DNA from: Aestuariibacter sp. GS-14 | Lineage (GTDB): Bacteria > Pseudomonadota > Gammaproteobacteria > Enterobacterales > Alteromonadaceae | Length of the DNA stretch: 64,000 bases | Assembly: GCF_006494365.1 (NCBI RefSeq) | Contig: NZ_VHIP01000007.1 | Coordinates: 186,001 to 250,000 of the forward strand | Direction of reading: 5' to 3' | Shown: positions 27,034 to 34,685 of the stretch, in pieces | Layout of the letters: the number at the start of each line of letters is the position of its first letter | Position numbering within the stretch: position 1 is the stretch's first letter | Notes under the pieces: model-generated | The model's database searches: none | Told to the model about the DNA's origin: nothing | The model's input: the letters and a program-made list of their open reading frames with translations, nothing else | Made by a program: the position numbers and the translations under genes

Positions 27034-27131
27034 ATTTGGAGCGTGAAATTGTTTGTGTTGTACTCAACTGGTGCAATACGCAGCATCGTGTAGAATTGAC
27101 ACGCAGCACAATTAAAGGAATTTACGTACTG

Positions 27132-27815
27132 ATGAAGTCATCTTCCGCCGACCAATCAGCGGCATCTCAAAAGCCGGCTCGCGTGTTCAGACCGTCAACG
27201 CAAAAAAGACGGGAAAAAGCATTACAGGACAAACGTGAACGCGTTATGAAAGCCGCGCTGGCCTTGTTCTCACAGCACGGGGTAAATGGCACCAGCGTTG
27301 AACAAATTGCCGCTAAAGCCAAAGTGTCCAAAACTAATCTGCTTTATTACTTTTCCAGCAAGGAGCAGTTGTATCTCGATGTCATCAAGCACTTACTGGA
27401 TGTGTGGCTAAAGCCCTTGCATCAATTCAGTGTTGAACAAAACGCCATCGATACCCTTACTAACTACATTAAAGTGAAGCTGGAAATGTCGCGGGACAAT
27501 CCGGCTGAATCTAAATTGTTCTGTATGGAAGTAGTGCAGGGCGCACCGCTGCTGTTGAATGAGCTGGAATCGCCACTATGTAAACTGGTAGAAGAAAAAG
27601 CCAAGGTGATTCGCGCCTGGATCAGTCAGGGACAACTGGATGAAGTAGACCCGTATCATCTCATTTTCAGTATTTGGGCCATCACCCAGCACTACGCTGA
27701 TTTTAGTGTGCAGGTAAAAGCTGTAACCGGGAAAGACCTGAATGACCCGGACTTTTTCCAGAGCACGCTTGCATCGGTTACACACATCATTTTGGGCAGT
27801 ATCCGGCCGGAATAG
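27132..27815 (+). CDS. rutR: RutR, TetR-family regulator of pyrimidine degradation
   Basis: A 227-residue TetR-family protein. The helix-turn-helix is in the N-terminal part (ALFSQHGVNGTSVEQIAAKA, then KVSKTNLLYYFSSKEQLY), and the C-terminal TetR_C-type domain matches RutR (SKLFCMEVVQGAPLLLNELE). RutR binds uracil/thymine and represses rut genes. I use ATG 27132 with AAAGGAA upstream; an additional 32 upstream codons lack support. It is divergent from the rut operon and preceded by RutR-like palindromes. Confidence 0.9.
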   Translation: MKSSSADQSAASQKPARVFRPSTQKRREKALQDKRERVMKAALALFSQHGVNGTSVEQIAAKAKVSKTNLLYYFSSKEQLYLDVIKHLLDVWLKPLHQFSVEQNAIDTLTNYIKVKLEMSRDNPAESKLFCMEVVQGAPLLLNELESPLCKLVEEKAKVIRAWISQGQLDEVDPYHLIFSIWAITQHYADFSVQVKAVTGKDLNDPDFFQSTLASVTHIILGSIRPE

Positions 27816-27845
27816 GGGGATTTTGGTTTCACGGCCTTTTTTAGT

Positions 27846-28198
27846 AGGTCCCGGGTCAAGCCAAGGTCCCGGAACAAGTCCGGGATGACGGGGAGAAGGA
27901 ATGTATCCACACAGTCGTCCCGGAAAGTGCGGAGCACTTATCCGGGATCTAAAGCAACAGAACAGGGTTGTTTAAATATCGCGGCCTGTTTGAGAGGATC
28001 CCGGAACAAGCCCGGGATGACGGAGAAGGGATGTATCCACACAGTCGTCTCGGAAAGTGCGAAGCGCTTATCCCCATCCGTCGTCCCGGAAAGTGCGAAG
28101 CACTTATCCGGGATCTAAAGCAACAGAACAGGGTTGTTTAAATATCGCGGCCTGTTTGAGTAGATCCCGGAACAAGCCCGGGATGACGGATATCCTGG
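27846..28198. repeat. Block of GC-rich palindromic intergenic repeats
   Basis: The gap between rutR and the chemoreceptor gene is made of repeats. A 110-bp unit occurs at 27914-28023 and 28080-28189 with only three differences. A truncated third copy starts at 28044 (GTCGTCTCGGAAAGTGCGAA). Within the unit, CCCGGAAAGTGC-GAA-GCACTTATCCGGG forms a long hairpin, and TCCCGGAACAAG-CCCGGGA forms a second. The open frames here are by-products of the repeat. REP-like elements of this style are common in gammaproteobacteria. Confidence 0.85.
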
Positions 28199-28201
28199 AT
28201 C

Positions 28202-30121
28202 TTATAGCTTAAACTTGCTCACTTCGTCGTCGAGCTGCTTGGCAAGTTCTGCCATTGTCTTACTTGTTGCTACCATCTGCTTGGCCGAGCGCAGGTTATT
28301 GTCGCTGTTGTCGCTGATATCGTGAATATTGCGATTAATGTCTTCTACCACCACACTTTGTTCGTCGGTAGCGGTAGCAACTTGCGTATTAATGCCGTGA
28401 ATAAGCTGAATGTCGTCGGCAATTTCTTTTAACATGGCGTCAATTTGCATCGCCGCATCTACCACATCTGTCGTTTGCTTATTGCTGATCCGCATTTGCT
28501 CAACGGCGGCTTGCGATTCTTGTTTGAAGCTGTCTATTTTGCGTTGGATTTCTTCGGTTGAGGTGGCTGCGCGTTGCGCCAGTGTGCGCACTTCATCTGC
28601 TACTACCGAGAAGCCGCGGCCGTGATCGCCAGCGCGCGCTGCTTCGATAGCGGCATTCAGTGCAAGCAGGTTCGTTTGGTCTGAGATGCCGCGAATGGTT
28701 TCTAAAATGCTTACAATGTCATCCGTATGCGCATCTAGTGATTCAATTACGCTGGTCACGTTATTGATTTGTCCGGCAAGTTGATTAATGGTGTTTACGG
28801 CCTGTTGTGTAAACGCCTGGCCATTGGCAGATGCACTGGCACTGTGGTTGGCACTGTTGGCCGCATCATGTGCAGATTGGGCGATCTCGTTCACCGTACT
28901 GCCCATTTGATTTAATGCTGTTGCTACCTGCATGGTGCGGTCGCGTTGTTTTTCGCTATTGGATTCAGTGAGTGCAGACTGCTCAGCTACCTGTGCGGCT
29001 GACTGTCGAATTTGCACACTGGTTGCGGCAACGTTGGTTAATATGCCATGCAGGCTGGCAGTAAACTGGTTGAATCCTTCTACCAGTTTGCGGGTTTCTT
29101 TCTGATCGGGCAGTGGAATACGCGTTGTTAAGTCACCCTGGCCATTACCCAATTGCGTAAATACACTCGCCAGGTTTTCCAGCGGCTTACTAATGCTACC
29201 AGCGAACCAAACGCCTAACATGGCAAATCCCAGTGCAATGATAACAGACCAGGTGATCATCGACACACTGGCACTGTTCATTTCAGTATAAAGCTCACTA
29301 ACCGGAACCTGTGCGATTACATACCAGCCTGCGCTTGTTACATAGGTACTGGCAAATAGCATGTCCTCACCTTCTACTTCACCGCGTATAAGGTTGAAGT
29401 CTTGCTTGGTAAGCAATGTGCTGGCAATGGCGCTGGAGGTAATGTCTCGAAGATGTGATTTACCCAGTAAATCGGTATTGCCATGAGCATTAATAGTGCC
29501 CTTTTCGTCAGCCATGAAAATGAAGCCACTTTCGGCAATCTTTACGCTGTTAAGTACGGCCATCAAGTCGTCAACAGACTTGGCAACACCGGACATGCCC
29601 CGTCCATTTACCTGCTGGTAATTGGCAAATAGCCGGTAACCTTGTCCGGGTTCGTTATACAGGCTCAACGAAATCGGTTGGCCACTGTCTTTATAGGCAA
29701 AAAACCAGCCGTCGTATTGATCGTTTTTAAGTACGCGCAGAAAACCATCCTGATTCCAGTATTTGTGCGTTTGGCGATCGACAAAGGAGGTAACCGTAAG
29801 GTCGTTAAAACTTTTAAGCTGGCCCAGGTACTTTATCAACTGCGCCTCGCCCGCTGGGTTCGCACCCGCCTGAGACCAGGCAATGACGTCGGGATTATTG
29901 GCAATGGAGTAAGCAACAGACTTCATTACTGCCACTTCTTTATCTACCCGGTTGGCAACCTGCTTAACCATATTGGGTAACTGCACTGATTCCATGTTCT
30001 GCTCAACTAATTGTCTGGCAATATACTGCTGGATAGTCCCGACCAACAGGGTAGATGCCAGTACGGCAATCACCAGAATAAAAATTAATTTTTGTTTGAT
30101 ACTAAGGGATGCAAAACGCAT
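28202..30121 (-). CDS. Methyl-accepting chemotaxis protein, dCache-type sensor
   Basis: A 639-residue chemoreceptor: TM1 at about residues 8-28, a periplasmic Cache-like sensor to ~285, TM2 (~287-309), HAMP, and the signalling domain with the tip [22 protein letters not shown] 30121 has AGAAGAG about 8 bases upstream; the 16-codon N-terminal extension is not needed. It lies between rutR and the nag genes. A RutR-like palindrome ends about 30 bp upstream of the start (30153-30168), so pyrimidine sensing is possible; GlcNAc sensing is the alternative. Confidence 0.92.
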   Translation of the reverse strand: MRFASLSIKQKLIFILVIAVLASTLLVGTIQQYIARQLVEQNMESVQLPNMVKQVANRVDKEVAVMKSVAYSIANNPDVIAWSQAGANPAGEAQLIKYLGQLKSFNDLTVTSFVDRQTHKYWNQDGFLRVLKNDQYDGWFFAYKDSGQPISLSLYNEPGQGYRLFANYQQVNGRGMSGVAKSVDDLMAVLNSVKIAESGFIFMADEKGTINAHGNTDLLGKSHLRDITSSAIASTLLTKQDFNLIRGEVEGEDMLFASTYVTSAGWYVIAQVPVSELYTEMNSASVSMITWSVIIALGFAMLGVWFAGSISKPLENLASVFTQLGNGQGDLTTRIPLPDQKETRKLVEGFNQFTASLHGILTNVAATSVQIRQSAAQVAEQSALTESNSEKQRDRTMQVATALNQMGSTVNEIAQSAHDAANSANHSASASANGQAFTQQAVNTINQLAGQINNVTSVIESLDAHTDDIVSILETIRGISDQTNLLALNAAIEAARAGDHGRGFSVVADEVRTLAQRAATSTEEIQRKIDSFKQESQAAVEQMRISNKQTTDVVDAAMQIDAMLKEIADDIQLIHGINTQVATATDEQSVVVEDINRNIHDISDNSDNNLRSAKQMVATSKTMAELAKQLDDEVSKFKL

Positions 30122-30152
30122 GGGTAAAACTCTTCTGTGCAACATTAAAAAC

Positions 30153-30168
30153 CAGACCGAATGGTCCA
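30153..30168. promoter_or_regulatory. RutR-like palindrome upstream of the chemoreceptor gene
   Basis: CAGAC-CGAATG-GTCCA. Nine bases of its right half (TGGTCCAAT) are identical to the candidate RutR operator at 27018, and the arm/spacer layout (5-6-5) is the same. The left arm matches less well. Position is about 30 bp upstream of the start codon at 30121. Confidence 0.4.
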
Positions 30169-30264
30169 ATCTAAAAGGTCTTAGCGGCAGTTACAAGCGA
30201 ATTGGCGGAAAAAATACCTGATGTTTATGGGGTGTGAGAATGGTGTTAATCAAGTGTGCTAAAT

Positions 30265-30299
30265 GCCCCTGAACAGTGCTTTTTTTGCTGTTCAGGGGC
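30265..30299. terminator. Hairpin terminator between nagP and the chemoreceptor gene
   Basis: Perfect 12-bp stem GCCCCTGAACAG / CTGTTCAGGGGC with an 11-nt loop rich in T. It follows the nagP stop on the minus strand at 30309 by 10 bp. The T-tract is clearer in the plus direction (GTTGTTTTC), so it may work both ways or mainly stop antisense transcription. Confidence 0.7.
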
Positions 30300-30308
30300 G
30301 TTGTTTTC

Positions 30309-31622
30309 TTACCAGTTACGCTTTTTATGGCCAATCAATGCGTAATAGCAAATGAAGGCATAGCCAGGTAACATCACAGCGTAGGCCGATTGCGCGTCGA
30401 GTGCGTCAGACAACCCGCCGTACACCAATGGCAGAATAGCGCCGCCGGCGATACCCATTATCAGAATAGCCGAGCCTTTGGGGGTGAACTTGCCTAAGTC
30501 AGCAAGCGCCAGCGGCCACACTGTCGGCCAAACCATAGCATTAGCCAGCCCCAGTAAGGCGATCAGGGCTACGGTATCAGGCAGAGTTTGAATGCCTGTC
30601 CAGCCCCACAGCACAGTGGATATCGTATGAGATTGGTCTGAACCCAGTATGATCCCGACGGTAAATACGATCCCCAATACACCAGACATCAACATGGCAT
30701 TAGATTGGTTAATAAACCGGGGAATACAAAATAGTCCCAGGAAGTAGCCAATTACCATGGCGGTCATGGTAAATGACGTAAGAGATGTCGCATTGGCAAC
30801 GCCCAGCGACGAGCCATATAACCCAATAGTATCACCGGCAATCACTTCAACGCCCACGTAACAAAACAGGGTGATGGCGCCCAGCACCAAATGCGGGAAC
30901 TGCAACACGCCATTGGCTTGTGTGCTGTCGTTACTATCGTCACTCTCAAATTGTATATCCGGCAGATTCACGCGCATAAGACCCAAAGCCAGAATGCCCA
31001 GTGCGATAGCAATGCCAATATAAGGCTGAATGAGCTGACTCGACATCTCGTTTAACTGCGCTGTTCGCTCAGCTTCCGGCAGTTGAGCCAGGCTCACCTG
31101 ACTCACATCGCTGAAGTTACCCAGCACCAACGCAGTAAACAACAGCGGTGCTAATACGCCTGCAAATTTGTTGAGTAAGCCCATAAAGGCGATGCGAGCA
31201 GCTGCACTGTCCTGCGAACCTAAGTGCACAATAAACGGGTTAGACGCGGTTTGCAGAATGGTGAGGCCGGAACCTACTACAAATTGGGCAATCAAAAACA
31301 CCGCAAAGGTTTTACTTAGCGCTGCAGGCACAAACAGCAGGCAGCCGAAGGCAATCATTGCCAGCCCCAGCGACATGCCTTTCTTGTAACCCGTGACTTC
31401 CAGTATTTTGGCCATGGGTAAAGCCATTACCACATAGGCAACATAAAAACAGAACGCAATGAATAGCGCTTCCATTTCACTGAGTTCACAGACCATTTGC
31501 AGGAAGGGAATAAGTGCCCCGTTTAACCAGGTGACAAACCCAAAGATAAAGAACAACAGGCCAATGGTGAGAATGGGCATCAGGCTTTGCATGCCTGTGC
31601 GCGGTAGGGTTTGTGTTGTCAT
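30309..31622 (-). CDS. nagP: GlcNAc MFS permease NagP (FucP-like)
   Basis: A 437-residue MFS transporter with 12 predicted helices. Conserved pieces are GLLFFIFGFVTWLNGALIPF near the start (FucP/NagP-like) and GSGLTILQTASNPF. Its genes partners nagA, nagB and nagK identify it as an inner-membrane GlcNAc importer, in place of the PTS. The stop of nagA overlaps its start by 4 bp. It is last in the nag operon and followed by a strong hairpin. Confidence 0.9.
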   Translation of the reverse strand: MTTQTLPRTGMQSLMPILTIGLLFFIFGFVTWLNGALIPFLQMVCELSEMEALFIAFCFYVAYVVMALPMAKILEVTGYKKGMSLGLAMIAFGCLLFVPAALSKTFAVFLIAQFVVGSGLTILQTASNPFIVHLGSQDSAAARIAFMGLLNKFAGVLAPLLFTALVLGNFSDVSQVSLAQLPEAERTAQLNEMSSQLIQPYIGIAIALGILALGLMRVNLPDIQFESDDSNDSTQANGVLQFPHLVLGAITLFCYVGVEVIAGDTIGLYGSSLGVANATSLTSFTMTAMVIGYFLGLFCIPRFINQSNAMLMSGVLGIVFTVGIILGSDQSHTISTVLWGWTGIQTLPDTVALIALLGLANAMVWPTVWPLALADLGKFTPKGSAILIMGIAGGAILPLVYGGLSDALDAQSAYAVMLPGYAFICYYALIGHKKRNW

Positions 31623-32749
31623 GCTGTCGCTTCCTGTTCTGCGGCTACCGGCTTACCGTGCAGCCATATGTTGTTTATTGTTAAGTTATTATCCAGTAAC
31701 AGTAAATTAGCTTGCTGACCAATGGCAATGCTACCCAGCGTATTCTGCAACGACATAAACTGCGCCGGCGACAGACTGGCCATTTGGCTACACGCCGCCA
31801 GACTAAAGCCAAGGTCGCGATGGGTATTCAATACCGCCTGGTGCATGTCCAGGCATGAACCTGCGAGGGTACCGTCTGGCGTGGTCAGCTTGCCGCCGTG
31901 GCGGGTAATGGTGGTATCAAAAAAGGCCAGTTCATTCATATCACAGCCCACATGGGCCATGGCATCGGTAACCAGCATGATGTAATGCGGGCCCTTTGCT
32001 TTAATAGCCAGCGCCGCGCTTTGGGGGTGAACGTGGTGATGATCCACTATCAGGCCACAATATGCCGCACTGTTTAGCGCGGCGCCGACCATGCCGGGTT
32101 CGCGCGACTGTAGGGCAGACATGGCATTGTATAAATGAGTAAAGCCGGTGGCACCGGCATCGAGCGCGGCCTGAGTTTGTTCAAATGTGGCGTTGCTGTG
32201 CCCCAGTGCGACTACTACGCCTTCCGCGGTTAATTCCTGTATAAAACTCAACGGCACATTGTCGGGCGCAACGGTAACAAGCACTCTGCCTAAATCCTTG
32301 CGGGTCAGAATAGCCAGCTCTGAATCCTTTGGTGTACGAATATATTGTGCGTCATGCACGCCCTTTTTCTTGGTATGAATAAAAGGTCCTTCGTAGTGCA
32401 CGCCCACAATGCTGGGGTGTTTACGCTCTATTGCTTCGGCAATGGCATCGGCCGCTTTTGCCATCACTTGCTCACAATCGGTAATGAGGGTGGGGAGCAA
32501 TGACGTGGTGCCGAATTGCAAATGGGCACGGGCTAATACATCCAGGCTATGGTAGTCGAGGTGCTGGTTAAACAGTACGCCACCGCCGCCATTGACCTGG
32601 GTGTCAACATAGCCGGGTAGCAGCGTTCCGGCAGTCACTGGTAAATCGCCTGCTTCATCAATATGCGTGATCACGCCCTGCTCAATGGTGATGGCGGCAT
32701 TATTTAACATGCCTGCCGGGGTGATGACGCGTTCAACACATAGTTTCAT
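31619..32749 (-). CDS. nagA: N-acetylglucosamine-6-phosphate deacetylase
   Basis: A 376-residue amidohydrolase. Motifs: LLPGYVDTQVNGGGG (~43-57), HYEGPFIHTKKKGVHD, LGHSNATFEQ and GFTHLYNAMSALQSREPG (metal-binding His residues), and LVTDAMAHVG (catalytic Asp). NagA removes acetate from GlcNAc-6-P to give GlcN-6-P. It overlaps nagP by 4 bp and is 2 bp downstream of nagB, a tight operon arrangement. Confidence 0.95.
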   Translation of the reverse strand: MKLCVERVITPAGMLNNAAITIEQGVITHIDEAGDLPVTAGTLLPGYVDTQVNGGGGVLFNQHLDYHSLDVLARAHLQFGTTSLLPTLITDCEQVMAKAADAIAEAIERKHPSIVGVHYEGPFIHTKKKGVHDAQYIRTPKDSELAILTRKDLGRVLVTVAPDNVPLSFIQELTAEGVVVALGHSNATFEQTQAALDAGATGFTHLYNAMSALQSREPGMVGAALNSAAYCGLIVDHHHVHPQSAALAIKAKGPHYIMLVTDAMAHVGCDMNELAFFDTTITRHGGKLTTPDGTLAGSCLDMHQAVLNTHRDLGFSLAACSQMASLSPAQFMSLQNTLGSIAIGQQANLLLLDNNLTINNIWLHGKPVAAEQEATA

Positions 32750-32751
32750 GG

Positions 32752-33750
32752 TTATACCGTTTGAGTCACTTTGTTTAATCCAGGCGGTGCATCGGGGTTT
32801 AAGCCCATGTCGGCGGCCACTTGTTCGATATCCAGATAGAAGCGCTGCATCAACAGCAGGGGCAGTAATCTGGGGTGCAATGCCTTGTTTATATTTGCCA
32901 GCTTAACAACTTTTGCGCGTCGTCGGCTAATATCTTCTATCATTGCGCGATGAAACGTGTGTGACTCGTCCTCAATCTCTAAGTCAATGATCGACAGTGG
33001 CTTTTCAGCCAGCGTAACCGGACCGTGAATAAATTCAGCACTGCTGAACGCTTCGGCGTGAATACCCAGTACTTCTTTAAGTTTAAGCGCCACTTCGCGG
33101 GCAATGGCGTAGCCAAATGCGCGGCCAAGTACTATACAGTTATGCACGCCGGTGAGATGTGCCTGCGTAAGCTGCTGTGGTTCATTGCATACGGCTTCAA
33201 GTGCCTCGGGAAGCTGATTCAGCGATGCTTTTAGCTCAGTATTGCCCGACCACTCAGCACATAGTTGCAGTAGCGCAGACAAGCTGGCCAGATAGCTTTT
33301 TGTGGCCGCTACGGCTTTTTCTTCGCCCGCTCGCACGGGCAACACTTCGTCACATAGCTCTGCCAGCGGTGAGTTTTCGTCATTTACGATGGCAACGGTA
33401 TAGGCACCGCCCGCTTTGGCATCCTTGGCCTGACGCAGAATATCCGGGCTACGGCCCGACTGCGAAATCACGAGCACCAGCGCATTGGTAAGGTTTAGCT
33501 GCTTATTGAAAATGCCTGACACCGAGGGCGCAGCGGCGCATACCGGCAAGCCCAGTTCTACTTCGAACAGGTACTTACCAAATACACCGGCGTGATCGGA
33601 AGACCCGCGAGCAATCATCATGATCATGCCGGGCTTGCGTTGCTTTAAGGTATTTGCAAGGCGTTCACAGATCGCCTGGTTGTGGGTTAACTGGCCGGCA
33701 ATGGCGCTGGCGGCTTGCCTGGCTTCTTTCGCCATAATACTGCTGGTCAT
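32752..33750 (-). CDS. nagB: Glucosamine-6-phosphate deaminase, SIS-domain type (NagB-II)
   Basis: A 332-residue protein with two SIS sugar-isomerase domains. Domain 1 includes MMIARGSSDHAGVFGKYLFE and VISQSGRSPDILRQ; domain 2 includes YAIAREVALKLKEVLGIHAE and SAEFIHGPVTLAE. In nag clusters of Shewanella and related genera this SIS protein replaces the classical NagB and converts GlcN-6-P to fructose-6-P plus ammonia. It overlaps nagK by 4 bp. Confidence 0.92.
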   Translation of the reverse strand: MTSSIMAKEARQAASAIAGQLTHNQAICERLANTLKQRKPGMIMMIARGSSDHAGVFGKYLFEVELGLPVCAAAPSVSGIFNKQLNLTNALVLVISQSGRSPDILRQAKDAKAGGAYTVAIVNDENSPLAELCDEVLPVRAGEEKAVAATKSYLASLSALLQLCAEWSGNTELKASLNQLPEALEAVCNEPQQLTQAHLTGVHNCIVLGRAFGYAIAREVALKLKEVLGIHAEAFSSAEFIHGPVTLAEKPLSIIDLEIEDESHTFHRAMIEDISRRRAKVVKLANINKALHPRLLPLLLMQRFYLDIEQVAADMGLNPDAPPGLNKVTQTV

Positions 33751-34625
33751 TGAAAATCTCCTGCTTGTTTTGCCAGTAAAATAGCGCCTTCTTCAGGGCT
33801 GAGCTGGCAGGGTTGAATGCGGTCTTGAACCGTATTGCTTAACATGGGGTGGTAAAGTTCGGTCAGGCCGCCTATCAGGCACAGAGCCATTTCCGGTGTA
33901 TTCAACACTTCGTCGGCGAGTAATTGCAGGTAACTCAGTCCTTCCTGTACGAAACCCTCAATAACACTGTCACCTTTGCGGTATAGCGGCAACAAAGGCA
34001 GCACGATGGCGGCATAGTCGTTGGAATTGAAACCTGCACAGGCTCGTACGATATCTTCAGCGCTGTTTGCCTGAAGGTGCTCGCATACGGCGTTAAATGT
34101 CGCGTCTTTTGGGGCCAGGCCGTCAAAGGCCAGCAAACTATGCTTCACGGCTTGCAAACCCAGCCAGGCGCCACTGGCCTTATCGCCGATGGGGAAGCCG
34201 TGTCCGCCAAAATCGGTGAAGCAGCCTGATGCATAGCGGGTGGCTGACGAGCCCGTACCACATACAATCACTGCGCCGTCATTCCCGGCATGCGCGCCAG
34301 CGCAGGCTGCGTGAAGGTCGCTTACCAGATGAACGTGTTTAAATGGCAACTGCTTTGCCATTAATGCCTGATGTGCGGAGGCAATGTTGGCGCCTGCTAA
34401 TCCTGCGCATAACACAATCTGCTGCGTAGTGATGGATAGCTTTGCTGCCTCAACGGCTTTCGCTGTCGCATCCATTATGGAGGCGCAAGCTGTGTCCAGA
34501 CTACGCATCACATTTGCAGGGCCGCTTTGACCCTTGGCCAGCAAGGTGCCGTCTGCGGATTCAAGGCGTACCCGGCAGCGGCTACCGCCGCCGTCTACGC
34601 CGATGAAATATAATTCGCTATTCAT
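33747..34625 (-). CDS. nagK: N-acetylglucosamine kinase, BadF/BadG ATPase family
   Basis: A 292-residue ASKHA-fold sugar kinase of the BadF/BadG type. FIGVDGGGSRCRVRL near the N-terminus is the phosphate-1 ATP loop, GNDGAVIVCGTGSSATRY the second, and DFGGHGFPIGDKASGAWLG is conserved. NagK phosphorylates imported GlcNAc, as needed after non-PTS uptake by NagP. The inverted repeat at 34649-34668 lies between it and the upstream hexosaminidase gene. Confidence 0.92.
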   Translation of the reverse strand: MNSELYFIGVDGGGSRCRVRLESADGTLLAKGQSGPANVMRSLDTACASIMDATAKAVEAAKLSITTQQIVLCAGLAGANIASAHQALMAKQLPFKHVHLVSDLHAACAGAHAGNDGAVIVCGTGSSATRYASGCFTDFGGHGFPIGDKASGAWLGLQAVKHSLLAFDGLAPKDATFNAVCEHLQANSAEDIVRACAGFNSNDYAAIVLPLLPLYRKGDSVIEGFVQEGLSYLQLLADEVLNTPEMALCLIGGLTELYHPMLSNTVQDRIQPCQLSPEEGAILLAKQAGDFQ

Positions 34626-34648
34626 GCTTACATTTACTCAATGTCCCG

Positions 34649-34668
34649 GTTTGAACAGAGGTTCAAAC
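34649..34668. repeat. Perfect 8-bp inverted repeat between hexosaminidase and nagK genes
   Basis: GTTTGAAC-AGAG-GTTCAAAC lies 18 bp after the hexosaminidase stop and 24 bp before nagK. No T-run follows on either strand, so it is more likely an operator or mRNA processing stem than a terminator. Its sequence differs from the NagR operators. Confidence 0.45.
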
Positions 34669-34685
34669 TTACTAATTCAAAAGAT

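Noticed and set aside
27692-28118. Two open frames in the repeat block (81 and 77 codons)
   Set aside because: They follow the palindromic repeats and have no independent support; the translated repeats look like those in other intergenic repeats.
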